From positions 2,418,001 through 2,482,000 of the forward strand of contig JAPNXP010000004.1 in the NCBI GenBank assembly GCA_028753945.1: a stretch of DNA of 64,000 nt. Reading direction: 5' to 3'. The translations under genes and the position numbers were made by a program. The first letter of the stretch is position 1; every line of letters begins with the position of its first letter. The notes under the pieces are model-generated. The model did no database searches. It was not told where the DNA came from and saw only the letters and a list, made by a program, of their open reading frames with translations. This document shows, piece by piece, positions 1-12,035 of this stretch. This stretch comes from Hexactinellida sp. DTS-2022. Taxonomy: Eukaryota; Porifera; Hexactinellida.

Positions 1-309
1 TCTCTCCATTTGTGATTTCCGCAGTACCTCTTGTAAAAACTCTGGTGATATTGTTAAGTTGAAATTTTCAGTGTAATTAGTACTTATTGCATACTGTTCA
101 AAAATACTATAATCTCAATTTATGAAATGTTCAGAGAGGGGCCCTAGTTTTTCAAAATGTGTGCCGGAGGCCCTTTGAATTTGTCGCAATAAAAAAGTTT
201 GCCCAAACTTTCCAGATCGGCATGGGAGCTTAAATCGCGAGTTATATCCTAAAGTATCAGAATCAGGCATAAAACTTAACTAGGCAGAGGTTGGTCACGG
301 AACCTTAAT

Positions 310-1560
310 TTTTGACCCCACTAAATCGTCTCTTAACTAATTACAAAATTCAGGACAAAGATTACAAAATCAAGAACCACTACATTTAAATGAGAATATT
401 TATTTTCTCTTTGACACATGCCACTTGATCAAGAACATTAGAAATAATCTGGTAGCCAAGAAATATTTTGATATTCCATCTTTCGAATTTTCCTCTGTAA
501 ATCTAAATATTTTCTTTCAAGCAGGATTTGTTCGGTGGTTTCATCTTCATACTATTCACGAAAGAGATATAATCTTATCCGCACACCTCCGTGATGCTTA
601 TAAAATCAATTCATCTGTACTTCATCCTTGAAATAATAAGCAATCTGTTCCCTTAGCAGCTTAGCCCTTGCTCTTTTTCACTTACTTTCTTTCACCCTCT
701 TCGCCAAGAAAATGCTTTAGTTCCAAATGATTCTAAAGCAGAATTCCTTTGTTCCTTTAGTAATTGGCTAATTACCTGGCAAGCCTCGGGAAGATTTGGT
801 TTGACTCAGCAAACATTTAAAGCCTTAATACAGACCAACTATGACATCCCTGAACTTTCTCTCGACTTACTCACAGAAGGGCATGACTATGTGTTAACTG
901 GACGATTACAAAGTGATCCACTTGAGAGGTTTTCACATTATCGGCAAATGATTGGAGGGCGCTCATTGGTCAGCTTGCAAGAAGTGATCAGATCAGAATC
1001 AATAATTAAGTTGAAATCTCTCCTGAAGGGAAATATTGACATCTATTTTTTATCAACTCCGAATCAATCAATTTCATCTATCAACGACTTTGCAAGGAGC
1101 ATGCTCATAAATGATTGCGATCATTTACAACTGACAGACAGGGTATATAATATTGTCGCTATTAGAACAAATCCAGTGTATTGTCTGTTTGAGTTCCTTG
1201 AACAATAATCTTGTTTCATCTGAGTATGTCAGCAACTTAAACCAAGGTGGTTTGACTCTACCCTGTAATTCATTACAACACTATGTGTTGAGTGCCTTCT
1301 GCTTACTTGAAGTTTCGGAAGGAGAAATTAGAAGCTCCAGCTTTCCCTGAAAATCTCTAGCGCTGACACTACTCAGTATCGAAACAGTTGAGTGGGATTC
1401 TACCTTTGCTTGCAGTTGTCATTCAGAGAAGTCAAAAGAATTAGTCAACAAGATCATTTCAAATAAATACTTTAACAACTTAAGAAAACAGGTCTCTGAA
1501 ACTCGACGTGAGGACCAAGTGACAGCTTTTAAATCAAACAAACGACAGAAATTGTAAAAC
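310..1560 (+). pseudogene. P-element-like transposase relic (copy P1), C-terminal half
   Basis: Two open stretches, 425-631 and 801-1208, read as the C-terminal half of a P-element/THAP9-like transposase. The first carries the LIKNIRNNL signature of the insertion-domain region. The second carries a motif reading LQSDPLERFSHYRQMIGG, the highly conserved C-terminal block of the family (usual form LQSDPLE..FG.YRQ..G). Weaker homology runs on in a shifted frame to about 1560. The N-terminal THAP domain and the catalytic region are not visible. P transposases normally have about 750-900 residues, so less than half remains, with stops and frame changes. I did not find terminal repeats. The family call rests on motif recognition. 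A domesticated gene is unlikely given the disruption. Confidence 0.75.
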
Positions 1561-2260
1561 TTAAGTTTACACAAACATAACTATATTACATTTCCGTTCA
1601 TTATATAGTGATCCCTCGTATATGCCTTATTCGTAGTTAATACGAAAATTATGTTCAATCATAGCGAAGAGTTTATGTATGCTTATTACCATATAGGTAA
1701 TACAATTTTGAGTACGTCATTGTGGTTAAAATTAACGAGGAACTATCCTCAAAAGTAGTCTAGATGTTTCCGCCATATATGAAAACCTAAATATAGTTGA
1801 ACATGTAACGATAGCTGTATATATCCATGATCAAACAGAATGCAATCAATGGCCTGGAAATTATTTGGGCAATTCTATGCTTAGCAAGCCGTAGTATATA
1901 GTAAGCCATGTAAGGCGTAAATAGGCCTAAATAGTAAATTTTTTAATGTGAATTTTTAGTGATTACGTCATCATGCGATAATGAGTAAACATATTGGAAA
2001 TCTGGTGTGAACATCCTGTCCGAATGATTAATTTACATGTTCTATTAAATTTATCTATTAGAGGGGCGAATTATGTGCGATAAAGTTAATTTCAAGGTTC
2101 TCGAAATGGGACAATGACGTCGTAACTTGTCGAGGTGTGAGAAATGTTGAATGGAAATCTCAACATGTTGGCGGGTGCCAAAAGTTGCCCCTATGTGCCA
2201 TATATCAGATTTGGAAACAATCCACTTTCTTCAATCAACTCGGGACATACAAACAATATA
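1561..2260. other. Intergenic AT-rich DNA, nothing recognised
   Basis: No open frame, repeat array or terminal repeat was recognised between the P1 relic and the first Tc1-like MITE. Confidence 0.5.
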
Positions 2261-2809
2261 CACTAACCGGCCAAAAGTATTTAAAAAGCAATAAATAGTA
2301 TTCATAAATTATAGCTTATAGCAGCATAATAACAATAGTAGATGTTTCAACATGGCTATTTAGTTAAAAGGATACGTGAAGTATGATAAAATAGGGAAAT
2401 TTTTGAATTCACATTTTTATGGAGGTGATGAACTCATCAACGGTATAATTTACTAATTAAATATAAAATTTCTGATTATTAAGATGCAATGAGAATATAC
2501 AAGTTCATTGCAGATTTGTATTCCACATAAGTGGAATTACTCTAAGTGCATAATTTAAAACCTTCACGATTATTTTCTACTGAGATACAGCCACATTCCC
2601 ATATGTGCTTCAAGTGGCAGCGACATGTATGCCACTTCATGGATATTTTCTAAAATGGCGTTAAATCATAATATTTTGGAATTTATAATTATAGTAAGAT
2701 ATTTATAGTAATTTCACAGTATTAAATTAAACAGCCGTAAATAAGTTACCAAACGAATATTGTGTCTGCATTAAATTTCTATTGTTCAAAAGCATTTGAC
2801 TGGCTAGTG
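2261..2809 (-). mobile_element. Tc1/mariner-like MITE, copy 1
   Basis: The left end CACTAACCGGCCAAAAGTAT has its inverted counterpart ending at 2809, and each end is flanked by TA. The end resembles Tc1-type inverted repeats. The interior has a palindromic block around 2590-2640 (AAGTGGCAGCGACATGTATGCCACTT) that recurs in inverse orientation near 3600-3650 and again near 8220, 26450 and 48760, which defines a family of about 500 bp without coding capacity. Confidence 0.8.
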
Positions 2810-2900
2810 TATGTACACTAACCAGCCAAAAGTATTTGAACAATATGATTTTCTTGCACACACATTACTCGCCCGGTAAATTATTAACGGCTATCTAAAC

Positions 2901-3511
2901 CAGGGTTTTCTTTAAGGCCGATCTTGGTGTAAAATTTGCACCAAGATTTTTTGGAATTACACCAAGATTCGGGTCGGCAGCGGCCTCTGCAGTGTTGAGT
3001 TACACCACGATTAAGGGTCGGACGCGGCCGATACAGTGTTGAGTTACACCAAGGCCGCGCTGAGTTGCACCAAGGTCTCAACCAGAGTGGACCATGGGTC
3101 GATGGGTCATGGGTCATGGGTCAGATGGGTAACCTAAATCGATGGGTCATGGGTCACGGCTCCGTGACCCATGACCCATGACCCATGTGGAATTTCAATG
3201 TAATCTTCAGTTAAAATACGTTTCACTCATCATCATCAATATTATTATAACATTGATGTGCATTGAAATACTAAACGTATTCGACATTGCAACAAGTAGG
3301 TTTGTTGAGGTAATTTAAACGGTTATTCTGGTATTCTGTTAATGTTACACTATAGTATTTAGATATTTAAAATTGTGTGATGGGTCAATGGGTCACTCGA
3401 TGGGTCATGGGTCAATGGGTCATGGGTCAGAAATGGGATGGGTCAGATGGGTCATGGGTCACCAATGTTGACCCATGGTCCACTCTGGTCTCAACCTTAA
3501 AAAAACCCCTG
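2901..3511. mobile_element. hAT MITE with 8-bp TSD (ATCTAAAC), host of another MITE
   Basis: Ends CAGGGTTTTCTTTAAGG and CCTTAAAAAAACCCCTG are inverted, and ATCTAAAC flanks both sides (2893-2900 and 3512-3519). The interior holds short repeats of a CACCAAG/TTGAGTTACACCA motif and, at 3083-3487, a second hAT MITE. The reverse strand is open for 77 codons here, but that is repeat sequence, not a recognisable protein. Confidence 0.85.
3083..3487 (+). mobile_element. hAT MITE, GGGTCAT-array family, copy 1 (TSD GTCTCAAC)
   Basis: Inverted ends CAGAGTGGACCATGGGTC / GACCCATGGTCCACTCTG are flanked by GTCTCAAC (3075-3082, 3488-3495). Both subterminal zones are arrays of GATGGGTC/ATGGGTC units and the roughly 150-bp centre is unique. 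Two nearly identical copies lie at 17455-17876 and 22701-23103, so the family moved recently. Confidence 0.92.
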
Positions 3512-4122
3512 ATCTAAACTACTCTGAAATGACTATAAATATATTATTATAGATATAAATTACAAAATATTGTGATTTCTATTCAATTTTGAAAATTCAC
3601 GAAGTGGCATAAGTGTTTCTGCCACGTGCCACTTGTGGCATAAGTGGCACAAATGGAAATGTGGCTGTATCACAGCAGAAAATATTCGAAATGATTTGAA
3701 ATTAAGCACCTAGAGTAATTTAACCATGTGGAATTCAAATATGCTATCAGAATTAATATATTAACATTGCATTTTAATGATCACAAATTAATTATTTAAT
3801 TAGCTAATTATATATTTAATGAGTTTACCGCCTCCATAAAAATGTTAATTCGAAAACTTTGCTGTTTTACTATACTTTACACATCGTTTCATGTAAATAG
3901 CCATTTTGTAACATCTACTAATGTTATTATGCTGGTATAACCTGAAATGTCGGAATACCAATTATTGCTATTCAAATACTTTTGGCCGTTTAGTGGATCG
4001 TTAATAGAATACATTAGAGAAATAATACTAGAAGGATAAACTATTCACAAATAATTCTGAAAATTACCATAGGGCGACACCGTTAAAATTACTATTGTTC
4101 AAAAACATTTGACTGGTTAGTG

Positions 4123-5190
4123 TATGTATATATAAAGGTTTGTCTTTTAAAAGTATACATAGATATAGTTGAAGTTAGGACAAATCTGTGATTAAAACTA
4201 CTACAAAGGAGATTGCTAATACGTATAGACAATAGAAAAGAGTATTGCAAAAAAATTATAGGAATGATAATAAATAAAGCATTGCAAATCTTAATACTCA
4301 AAATTGTTACCTTAAAACGTTTTGTTTGCTCTACAGTCATTAATTCCATTGCTTTAACAGCTAGCCAACTACATTTCCCTTCTTCAATGTCGCTCCCGAT
4401 TTTACCCATTACAACAGGGTCTCCATAACAATCCAGAAAATCATCCTATGACAAACTTTCCATAAATTTAATATTCTCTAAATTAAAAAATAATAAGAAT
4501 TCTAGAATCAATTCATTATTTTACAGTCTAGTCCAAGATTTACACTACGATTGTTGTGCTCTATAATGATCTATGGCAATGCTTCTCTACTGGGTTCCAC
4601 GGAACCCTGGGGTTCTGCAAAAGTGTTTTTAGGGTTCCCTGAAACTTGGGGGTTCCATAAGGGTTCCTTGACTCAGAAACATATACATACTAAATTACAT
4701 TGTTAAAATATTCTGTATTGAAAAATATTAGCACACATAGCAACAAGAACATCACTTAGTGATTCAATGTATTGATAGCTATCTGATATTATTTTGTGAC
4801 AGTAAAGCCAAAATTTATAAAAAAGATTAAAGAATCATATGACTGACTAGAAGTATTACATAAATTGTGATACTTAGATATTTGTTACCAGTTTGACACG
4901 TTATCAATGCGAAACAATATTTTAATCAGCTACATATACGCATACTTGTCATTTCCTTTTAATTTACGAATATTGAAACAACTGAGCCCTTCTGTCAAAT
5001 GAAGCAGTATAATTTGTCCAATTTACATTACAAAAAGATCCTAATATTTCCATTGATATTTTGGAGAGAGATGCCCAGACACGGAAGCGGATTTCGTTGT
5101 GGAAGAACAGCCTAGGAAAAACGAAGAGTTTTTCATCCGAATAGCCTTAACATAGTAATCAAGTGTAGAAAATGGAATGATGATTATTTA
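4123..5190. other. Non-coding; probable left end of the ZBED5-like hAT near 4587
   Basis: Around 4587-4690 an array of GGTTCC/GGGTTCC motifs beginning TACTGGGTTCCACGG resembles a hAT terminus with subterminal repeats. It lies 600 bp before the hAT relic at 5195, as expected for its 5' end. I could not find a matching right end. Otherwise nothing is recognised. Confidence 0.4.
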
Positions 5191-5194
5191 GCTT

Positions 5195-6030
5195 TTGGAT
5201 TTAACTCCATATAATCAGATGAAGTGCACTGAACCAGAATCAGAATGCCTCATTTGTGGAGAAAGATTGTGCAACTCCTCTCTTGTACCGGCGAAACTAA
5301 AACGGCATCTGGCAAACCACAAAGAAAATCAAACTAAAACAAAGGGATATTTTGAAAGGATGCGTGATCATACAATGAAAGGTATTAGTGGAGATATGAC
5401 CTATTGCGAGCATCATATCGAATCGCAGAAGTCTTGTGTAAACAAAGGAGACTATTTACTGAAGGAGAAGTTGTCATCAAACCAAGTCTTATTTTTGCTG
5501 CTGAAGAACTCCACAATGAGAAAGCTGTTAAAAGAGTGAAGGAACTCGCTTTGTCCAATGACACGATGTTACGGCGAGTGATAGCATAGATATAAATCTC
5601 GACCTACAAGATCAACTTTTCCAAAACTGCTAGATACGTGCTGCTTTGGGTTACAGCTTGATGAATCAACTGACGTCAGAAGTCGAGCACAGCTTTTAGC
5701 TTACTTTCGTTACACTGATCTGGTTGCAGAAACTATCAGGGAGAAATATCTTTGCTGTTTGCAAGTTGGAGTGTCCACTACAGTCGAAGCAATCTTTTTG
5801 AAGTTAGATGAATTTATTAACAAAACCTAATCCCATGGGAAAATGTCCCGAAATCGCTACAGATGGTGCGGCAGCAATGACGGGAAAAATATCTGGTGGT
5901 GGTTTACAAGATGACGAGCGATTGTCCCTCACTGTGTATCTAAGCACTGTATAATCCATCGTGAGGTCTGAAAAAGAACTTGAGATTGTACTGGAAGATG
6001 AAATACCCACGGTCATTACTAGCTATTGAG
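5195..6030 (+). pseudogene. hAT transposase relic, ZBED5/FAM200-like, N-terminal part
   Basis: The frame 5195-5539 starts with a BED-type zinc finger: ECLICGERL (two cysteines) followed by LKRHLANH, then KGYFERM, the layout of ZBED5/GTF2IRD2-type hAT proteins. A shifted frame (5404-5589) continues with the block ending LSNDTMLRRVI, a family hallmark. From 5640 degenerate frames give LDESTDVRSRAQLLAYFRY (start of the RNase H-like core) and ATDGAAAMTGK. Intact members are about 600-700 residues; roughly the first half is left, with several frame changes. Homology stops near 6030. Confidence 0.8.
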
Positions 6031-6098
6031 ATAAAGATAAGTCACCTATTTATCAATGGCCTTTAAGTAATCCATGGTCCAAAAAATATACTCAGTAG

Positions 6099-6241
6099 CA
6101 GTGGCGGCGCCAGGGGGGCCATGGCCCCCCTCTTTTGAGGCTGGCCCCCTTGAAATAACAATGTTGAACAGTGTGGCCCCCCCTGAAATCCATCCTACCC
6201 ACCCTAGAGATCCCTATCTGAAAATCCTGGCGCCGCCTCTG
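6099..6241. mobile_element. Short hAT MITE (TSD CTCAGTAG)
   Basis: Inverted ends CAGTGGCGGCGCCAGG / CCTGGCGCCGCCTCTG are flanked by perfect CTCAGTAG duplications (6091-6098, 6242-6249). The element is 143 bp and GC-rich in an AT-rich setting. Open frames on both strands here are by-products of the palindrome. Confidence 0.93.
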
Positions 6242-6726
6242 CTCAGTAGTAAGGCTTATATAACTAAGGTCACGAACCACCTTTCTAAATATAAACCACT
6301 AACACCTTATAACGACCCTTGTGACTATAAAACAATAACACCAAACTAAATAATTCAGAGTTCGGTTACAAAATGGATTAAATAGATTTGCAATGTGAAA
6401 CTTGCGCCTCATGGAATATGATATCTATTAATTGTTGGCCTGGTTGCCCACAAGCACACCCTTATCTAATCCTAAACGAACAAAAGTCCTCATTTAATAT
6501 TGTTTATTCATACTTCACAAAGAAGTTAGGGCATCAATTTTAAATAGGGAGTCGAAATGATTGAGATAGATATTTCAACTTAATTAAATGTCCCATCATT
6601 AAAAAAATCGTTGAATAGTTTTTCTAATATAAAATATCAATAAAGGGAAAATAGAACAACTTGGCCATAACGGGAAATGTCTATAATTGTCTGGGAGTAG
6701 AAATGTAACGAAAATCCACAAAGTAC
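6242..6726. other. Spacer between MITE and Ginger A; shared repeat at its start
   Basis: The flank of the MITE (AGTAATCCATGGTCC before it, TAAGGCTTATATAACTAAGGTCACG after it) matches sequence near 36080-36160 and 35320-35580, so the MITE landed in an older repeat family. No gene is seen. Confidence 0.5.
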
Positions 6727-7368
6727 TGTTGCATGATATTTTGAGACGCGTGAGATTCTGAGACATTGTATTAGCAAACCATGGATGTCTATTAGAAATT
6801 ATACAGTGATATTTTGAGACACTATAAAAGGAATGTTTGGCTTATTTTTTACCTTTTATTAAGAATTTAATTCAAGAATCGAGACGCGTGAGATTTTGAG
6901 ACATTGTATTAGCAAATCATGGATGTTCTATTAGAATTTATACAGTGATATTTTGAGACACTACTATAAAAGTATTTTTTGGCTTATTTTTACTTTTTAT
7001 TATGAATTTAAGAAACTATGATTTTGAGATCATAATATAGATAAACCATATACTATTATCAAATTAACATCATAAGAAACTTAATATATGCATTAATAGT
7101 CTTATTCATTTACAACAAACAAACAATCAAATCGTTTCTTATTTTGAAATGAATCCAAATGAATATGACGAAATCATTCACTTTATTCGCGAAGAAAAAT
7201 ATTCTGAAGCATCTCAAGCTTCACGTCAGACAAAATGGAACTACAAAAGAAGATAGCCTTCCTATTTTATTGGAGATACCAACAGACTTTTCAGGGTAAT
7301 ATTGACTTCCTTATTGCTCTAGAACATTTTTAAATATCCCATGTTTTAATTGAATTCTCCCTTTAGAG

Positions 7369-7705
7369 CAGGGGTTCTTAACCTTTCTTATGTAATTTCC
7401 CCTTTTGACTTGTTCACTCTACCCTATTTCCCCCTTCATTTGTATAAGGAGAAAAGTAGCCATGAACAAACAACCTATTGGATCTCTGCTGGTTGCATAT
7501 TTAGCAAACCATAGTGCATAACATCAATATGATTCGTGATCACTGATCAGTACTTTTGAAATGACCTATGTAGTTAAAATATATGGTTTGTAATATTTTA
7601 TTTTGTTAAGTTTTATTATTATATTAATTTTGTCTAAATTGATTTCCCCCTTATATTCCCGAAATTTTCACCCAGGGGGAAATTTCACCCAGGTTAAGAC
7701 TCCTG
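7369..7705. mobile_element. hAT MITE, GGGGGAAATTTC family, copy 1 (TSD CTTTAGAG)
   Basis: Inverted ends CAGGGGTTCTTAACC / GGTTAAGACTCCTG are flanked by CTTTAGAG (7361-7368 and 7706-7713). It sits at the 3' splice site of the first Ginger A intron. A relative in opposite orientation lies at 24265-24542. Confidence 0.92.
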
Positions 7706-7889
7706 CTTTAGAGAGTAAAAGTGGAAGGCACAGAGAAAGATTTGGCAGTTCCATTGCAGTCTGAGTTGGACAGCATCTATGAGAAGTTCCATGACGAAAC
7801 CGGTCATCCCGGAATAAATACGACCCTACATTCAGTTCAGCAAAGATATACATGGGCAGGCGTTTCCCAAGAAGTTGAAGAATATGTGA

Positions 7890-8380
7890 GTTTAATTCCG
7901 GTATACTTTCCTAGGCAGCACGTGGTTCGGTCATGGCCGGACCACTTGCCATTTGCAGTGACATTATTATAAAGGATAGTCCATCTTTGTCCGGACTACT
8001 TCTGTATTTTGTTCATACTTTATAAAAATTTCATACCTATCTAGTTTCAGTTGAACATTCTAAACAACTGAAGTTTCATTAATGTATTACAATATACTTC
8101 TCGTTTGCGTAATAAAGCCTTCTGAATTAAACTACTCTAAAATGAATTTATCTTGTAATATAATTATAAATATCATAACATTATGATTTTAAGTCATGTT
8201 TATCCAATAATTATCCGTGAGGTGGCATCTGTGTCTATGTCACGTGCTACTAGAAGGAAATGTGGCTGTATCTCAGTGGAAAATAATAGTCTAAGCGCAC
8301 AACAAGATTCTGAAACAGTTAGTATTTGTAATATAATTTTAAGACCCATTTACGAATTATCCATATAGAAAACTGATTAA
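7890..8380 (+). mobile_element. Segment replacing Ginger A exons 3-4, with degenerate Tc1-like MITE
   Basis: Where Ginger B has about 1.6 kb of intron and catalytic exons, A has 490 bp of unrelated DNA. From about 8110 to 8330 it matches the interior of the CACTAACC Tc1-like family (ACTACTCTAAAATGA, then a GTGGCATCTGTGTC...CACGTGC block, then TGTGGCTGTATCTCAGTGGA). Its ends are eroded. The integrase core was lost by deletion before or with this insertion. Confidence 0.6.
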
Positions 8381-8908
8381 AATGGAGAGTCAGATAGGGG
8401 ATCATTGGTCCAAACTGCTGAAACAGGCTGTGCTTGCAATGAACTCCTGCAAAAAAGATCCCTCGGACAAACTCCATCAAAGGTTATGTGGCGAAGGGGA
8501 TACAGACTTTTCGCTACAAGACATTTCGTGACGGACACTTCGTGACAAGACATTTCGTGACATGGACTTTTCGTGACAGGACATTTCGTGACACGGACTT
8601 TTCGTGACTGGACATTTCGTGACAATTAATTAACATAAATTATATAATTTCAATAAACCCGTTTGAAAAGCAATTTTGGTAGTTGATCAGTATTTGTATC
8701 GGCCTAAATGAGACAAGTTTTGTTATTAATTTGTTAACTCTATATACATATTCAATTGTCACCCACAAGCAATAAGTAACTAAGGGTGTTAATTAAAACT
8801 ACGTATATTCAATTATAGTTAGTGGTAGAGAAATCATATAAATTGAGTATTGTTTGAATAAAGTATTAAAACTCATTACTTTTTGAAAATTATTACCAAT
8901 ACTCTACA

Positions 8909-10969
8909 ATGAGCTACAATTTACCTTCTTCAAATTACACTTCTGACGATGAGTATGATATCGATATTCAAACATCTCCATTTCATGAAATTCCTGAGAG
9001 TCAAACATCTTTAAGTCCCACTGTATCCACTCAGTTTACACATCCTACCACATCGACTCAGTTATTAGTAACTGAAACATCAAAAGGTGGATTGTGTCTC
9101 GAGGTAGATGGATATTGTTATACAAAACACAGGATGACACACGATGTTACCCAGTGGCACTGTATTCAGAGAGGTATTTGCAAGGCTAGATTACACACTA
9201 AAGAAAACCTAGTTATTTCTAAAAGGAATGAACATAGTCATGAAAGTAACTCAAATGTATTCGAAAACTATCGAATTAAGGCAGGAATTAAGCGTAAAGC
9301 TTCAGAGACGCAGGAAGGTACACATTCTATAATTACTTCTTCAATCAATCAATTGAAAGAGGAGGCTGCAGGTCATTTGCCTAAGATAGACACCCTGAAG
9401 AGAACAATTGTAAGAAGTCGTAAGAAGTCTAACAACGTTCCCCCAGAGCCGACATCACTTACAAGTCTGGAGCTTTCAGAATTTTACAAAATAACGGATA
9501 AAGGTGACAGAGTTGTGGATTTGGATTTGATTTGGATGGATTTGATGCATTTTAAAAGGAAAATGATTTGATTTGATTTGGATTTGATTGACTATTATTT
9601 GATTTGATTTGGATTTGATTTAATGTTTGAGTCAAATCCTTTTTAAAATTTAATTTACGTACTATACAATATGTACTACATATGATATTGATGATATTAC
9701 ACTAACAGTAGACTCTTAAATCCGAATTTTGAGTAATTCGAACATATTTTGTTGGCTGGCATTCGTATTAACGTGAATAAATATCTGTATAATACAGTGT
9801 CAGTAGTATATATTATATTAAATTATATCTAACTAAGTGCGCATCTCAATTAATTATCTCTAGTATTTGGATTTGGATTTGATTTAGATGGATTTGATTT
9901 AGATGGATTTGATTTGGATTTGATTTGATTTGGATTTGAATTGGATGGATTTGATTTGATTTGGATTTGAATGAAATATCAATCAAATCCACAACTCTGA
10001 AAGGTGATCGTTTTCTACTCCACGATTCTGGATTTGAAAGTGAAGATCAACGAATATTGATTTTTGGGACTAGAAAGAACCTGGATATGCTATCTACATC
10101 AAGTGTATGGCTTGCAGATGGCACTTTCAAAACAGTACCTGGGTTATTTTATCAACTCTACGTAATACACGCATTGAAAGGAGGTCAGGATCTTTTAAAA
10201 AATGGTCATCTTCTTCCCAGTTTATTTGTCCTTTTACCAAACAAGTCAGAAGAGACATATAGTCGAGTGTGGACTAAAGCTAGCGATTTTTGTCCAGACG
10301 CCTGTACAACCCATCTAATTGTTGATTTTGAAAAGGCCGCAATCAATGCATTTTCTGCTCATTTTCCGAATACCCACGTTAAAGGATGTTTTTTCCACTT
10401 ATGTCAGGATGTATGGCGAAAAATTCAGCAATTTGGTTTAGCGACAAGGTATAAACAAGATACAGAATTTACAATCAAAGTTAGGATGTTACCTTCGCTA
10501 GCCTTCGCCACTCCAACTGATATTCCTAACTTTTCAATCAACTATTCATAGATTTGCCACCTGAAGCTTATGATTTAGCTCTCTATTTTGAATCAACTTA
10601 TATTGGTAGGCACACAGCAAATTCCGCCCTAATGTCATCACCATTGTTTCCATACAGATGTGGAATTAGCATTTCATGGTGCAAAATGCTTTACCCCGCA
10701 CTACAAATGCTGTGGAAGCATGGCACCGTTCATTTGGATGTCATATTTCATGTCACCACCCATCAATTTGGAAATTCCTCGATAAATTGAAGAAAGAGCA
10801 GGGCCTATTTGAGGTTAAACAGGCATTTTGCATTATAGGAAGGAAGCCTTCGAAACGCAGGTGTTACGGCGACAGGGGTGCGTTGGAGAATTTAATTGAG
10901 GGTTATTTAACAAGGCCCAAAGAGGAGTTTTTGAGAGGGATAGCTTATCACTTCACATTTAGCGATTAA
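8909..10969 (+). pseudogene. FLYWCH-MULE transposase, interrupted by a MITE and two frame breaks
   Basis: The frame opens with ATG at 8909. Residues 60-110 form a FLYWCH-type zinc finger (GYCYTKHRMTHDVTQWHC, then C.AR and H.H). Translation is open to a hAT MITE at 9508-9999; sequence on its far side continues in the same family context: KGDRFLLHDSGFE, then DGTFKTVPGLFYQLYVIHAL, the first catalytic Asp block of MULE transposases (WLADGTFK). VDFEKAAINAF and VKGCFFHLCQ, the second Asp and C2H blocks, follow. Near 10530 and again near 10670 the frame shifts; the C-terminal part includes TTNAVEAWHRSFGCH (the N..E.WH block with the final acidic residue) and ends at 10969. Apart from the MITE only these two breaks are visible, so the gene died recently. 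Confidence 0.88.
9508..9999. mobile_element. hAT MITE made largely of GGATTTGATTT repeats (TSD AAAGGTGA)
   Basis: Inverted ends CAGAGTTGTGGATTTG / CAAATCCACAACTCTG are flanked by AAAGGTGA (9500-9507, 10000-10007). Both subterminal zones are irregular GATTTG/GGATTT arrays and the core (about 9650-9860) is unique AT-rich DNA. It lies inside the MULE transposase frame and, because its array has few stops, the upstream frame runs some 60 bases into it. Confidence 0.92.
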
Positions 10970-11453
10970 TATAATGCATTTTTCATAATTTCTTTCACAA
11001 AACAAATATAGAACTTCTTATCTTAACCAATAACATTTAGCAGATGGGTATTCTTTGAGTTCTATTAATATTGCATAAGAAAAAGAATTAACAAATTCAT
11101 TTTATAAATATTTATTGGCCTACTGATCAACTACCAAAATTGCTTTTCATACGAGTTTATTGAAATTATATAATTTATATTAATTAATTGTCACGAAATG
11201 TCCAGTCACGAAAAGTCCGTGTCACGAAATGTCCTGTCACGAAAAGTCCATGTCACGAAATGTCTTGTCACGAAGTGTCCGTCACGAAATGTCAGGTAGC
11301 GAAAAGTCCTGCCACGAAAAGTCTGTATCCCGTGGGGAAGAGAGTCCCGGCATCAAGATCTCTTGTCCACCATTAACGACCTGCATACAAACGATGAGGA
11401 AGGCTTTTTGATTTGGAAGAATCGATTTTCTCTGAACTACAGATCCACTAGGT

Positions 11454-12035
11454 CAGTGGTACTCAAACTGTGGTACGCGTACCACTAGTGGTACGCGAGC
11501 TCCTTCTAGTGGTACGCGGAGCTATAGGCGGAGGGAGGAGGAGTCAGGGGAAGGGGTGGGGGGCACTTGCTCCTCCCCTAATTCAGCCATTTGAATTGTT
11601 GGCAGTTGATTGTTGATTTTAATCAACACTGTCAATACCTTAAATTCTCTAATGTTGCTAGAGTACACATTCTAAATCAATTGTATTTTGTTTTTGTTAG
11701 CAAATTATGCTTCCTGCAGGTAGATTAGTAGATAACATTAACTCTGCAAAAGAATCCTGGGGGTATACTCCCCAAATCCAATTAGGTCGCTCGCTGCTTG
11801 TATATTTGACCGCGAAGAGACTTTCTCCTAACTACGCCCTTGAGAGGGGGTAGATCATTAAACTTTAAAAATAGATCAAAATTGAAATGTTATTAAATAC
11901 AATGGAATGTACTTTAGTACGATATGCTGTATGTCGTTTTCAGGGGTGTATTTAAAAATCGATCATTAAGGTGGTACGCGGAGACCCTAATATTTGATGA
12001 AGTGGTACGCGCTGTGAAAAGTTTGAGAACCACTG
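11454..12035. mobile_element. hAT MITE, GTGGTACGCG family (TSD CACTAGGT/CACTAGAT)
   Basis: Inverted ends CAGTGGTACTCAAACTGTGG / TTTGAGAACCACTG carry GTGGTACGCG repeats on each side. The 8-bp flanks differ at one base (11446-11453, 12036-12043). The interior includes a G-rich stretch (11525-11560). It sits in Ginger A exon 5. Confidence 0.85.

Larger units (their letters stand above)
2816..4122 (+). mobile_element. Tc1/mariner-like MITE, copy 2, expanded by nested insertions
   Basis: This second family member starts right after copy 1, with only a TATGTA spacer, and begins CACTAACCAGCCAAAAGTAT. It is interrupted by a hAT element at 2901-3511. Two possible right ends exist: CCGTTTAGTG at 3995 without a flanking TA, and a better one ending at 4122 followed by TATGTA, the same flank that follows copy 1. 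The region 3996-4122 may therefore come from a rearrangement between the copies. Confidence 0.65.
8497..11331 (+). mobile_element. MULE (Mutator-like) element with FLYWCH transposase, array-type ends
   Basis: Inverted ends GGGATACAGACTTTTCG / CGAAAAGTCTGTATCCC are flanked by 9-bp near-duplications GTGGCGAAG and GTGGGGAAG (8488-8496, 11332-11340); MULEs make 9-bp TSDs. Each end is an array of alternating CGTGAC-GGACATTT and CGTGAC-GGACTTTT units, inverted between the ends, and homology runs about 220 bp inwards (to 8720 and from about 11115). The insertion splits exon 5 of Ginger A; the flanks rejoin exactly to match Ginger B. One transposase gene lies inside. Confidence 0.92.

Noticed and set aside
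3070-3490. Open frames through the GGGTCAT arrays (also at 17353-17918 and 22825-23127) as genes
   Set aside because: They translate the subterminal repeats of TSD-bounded MITEs; the same peptide appears wherever the MITE lies.
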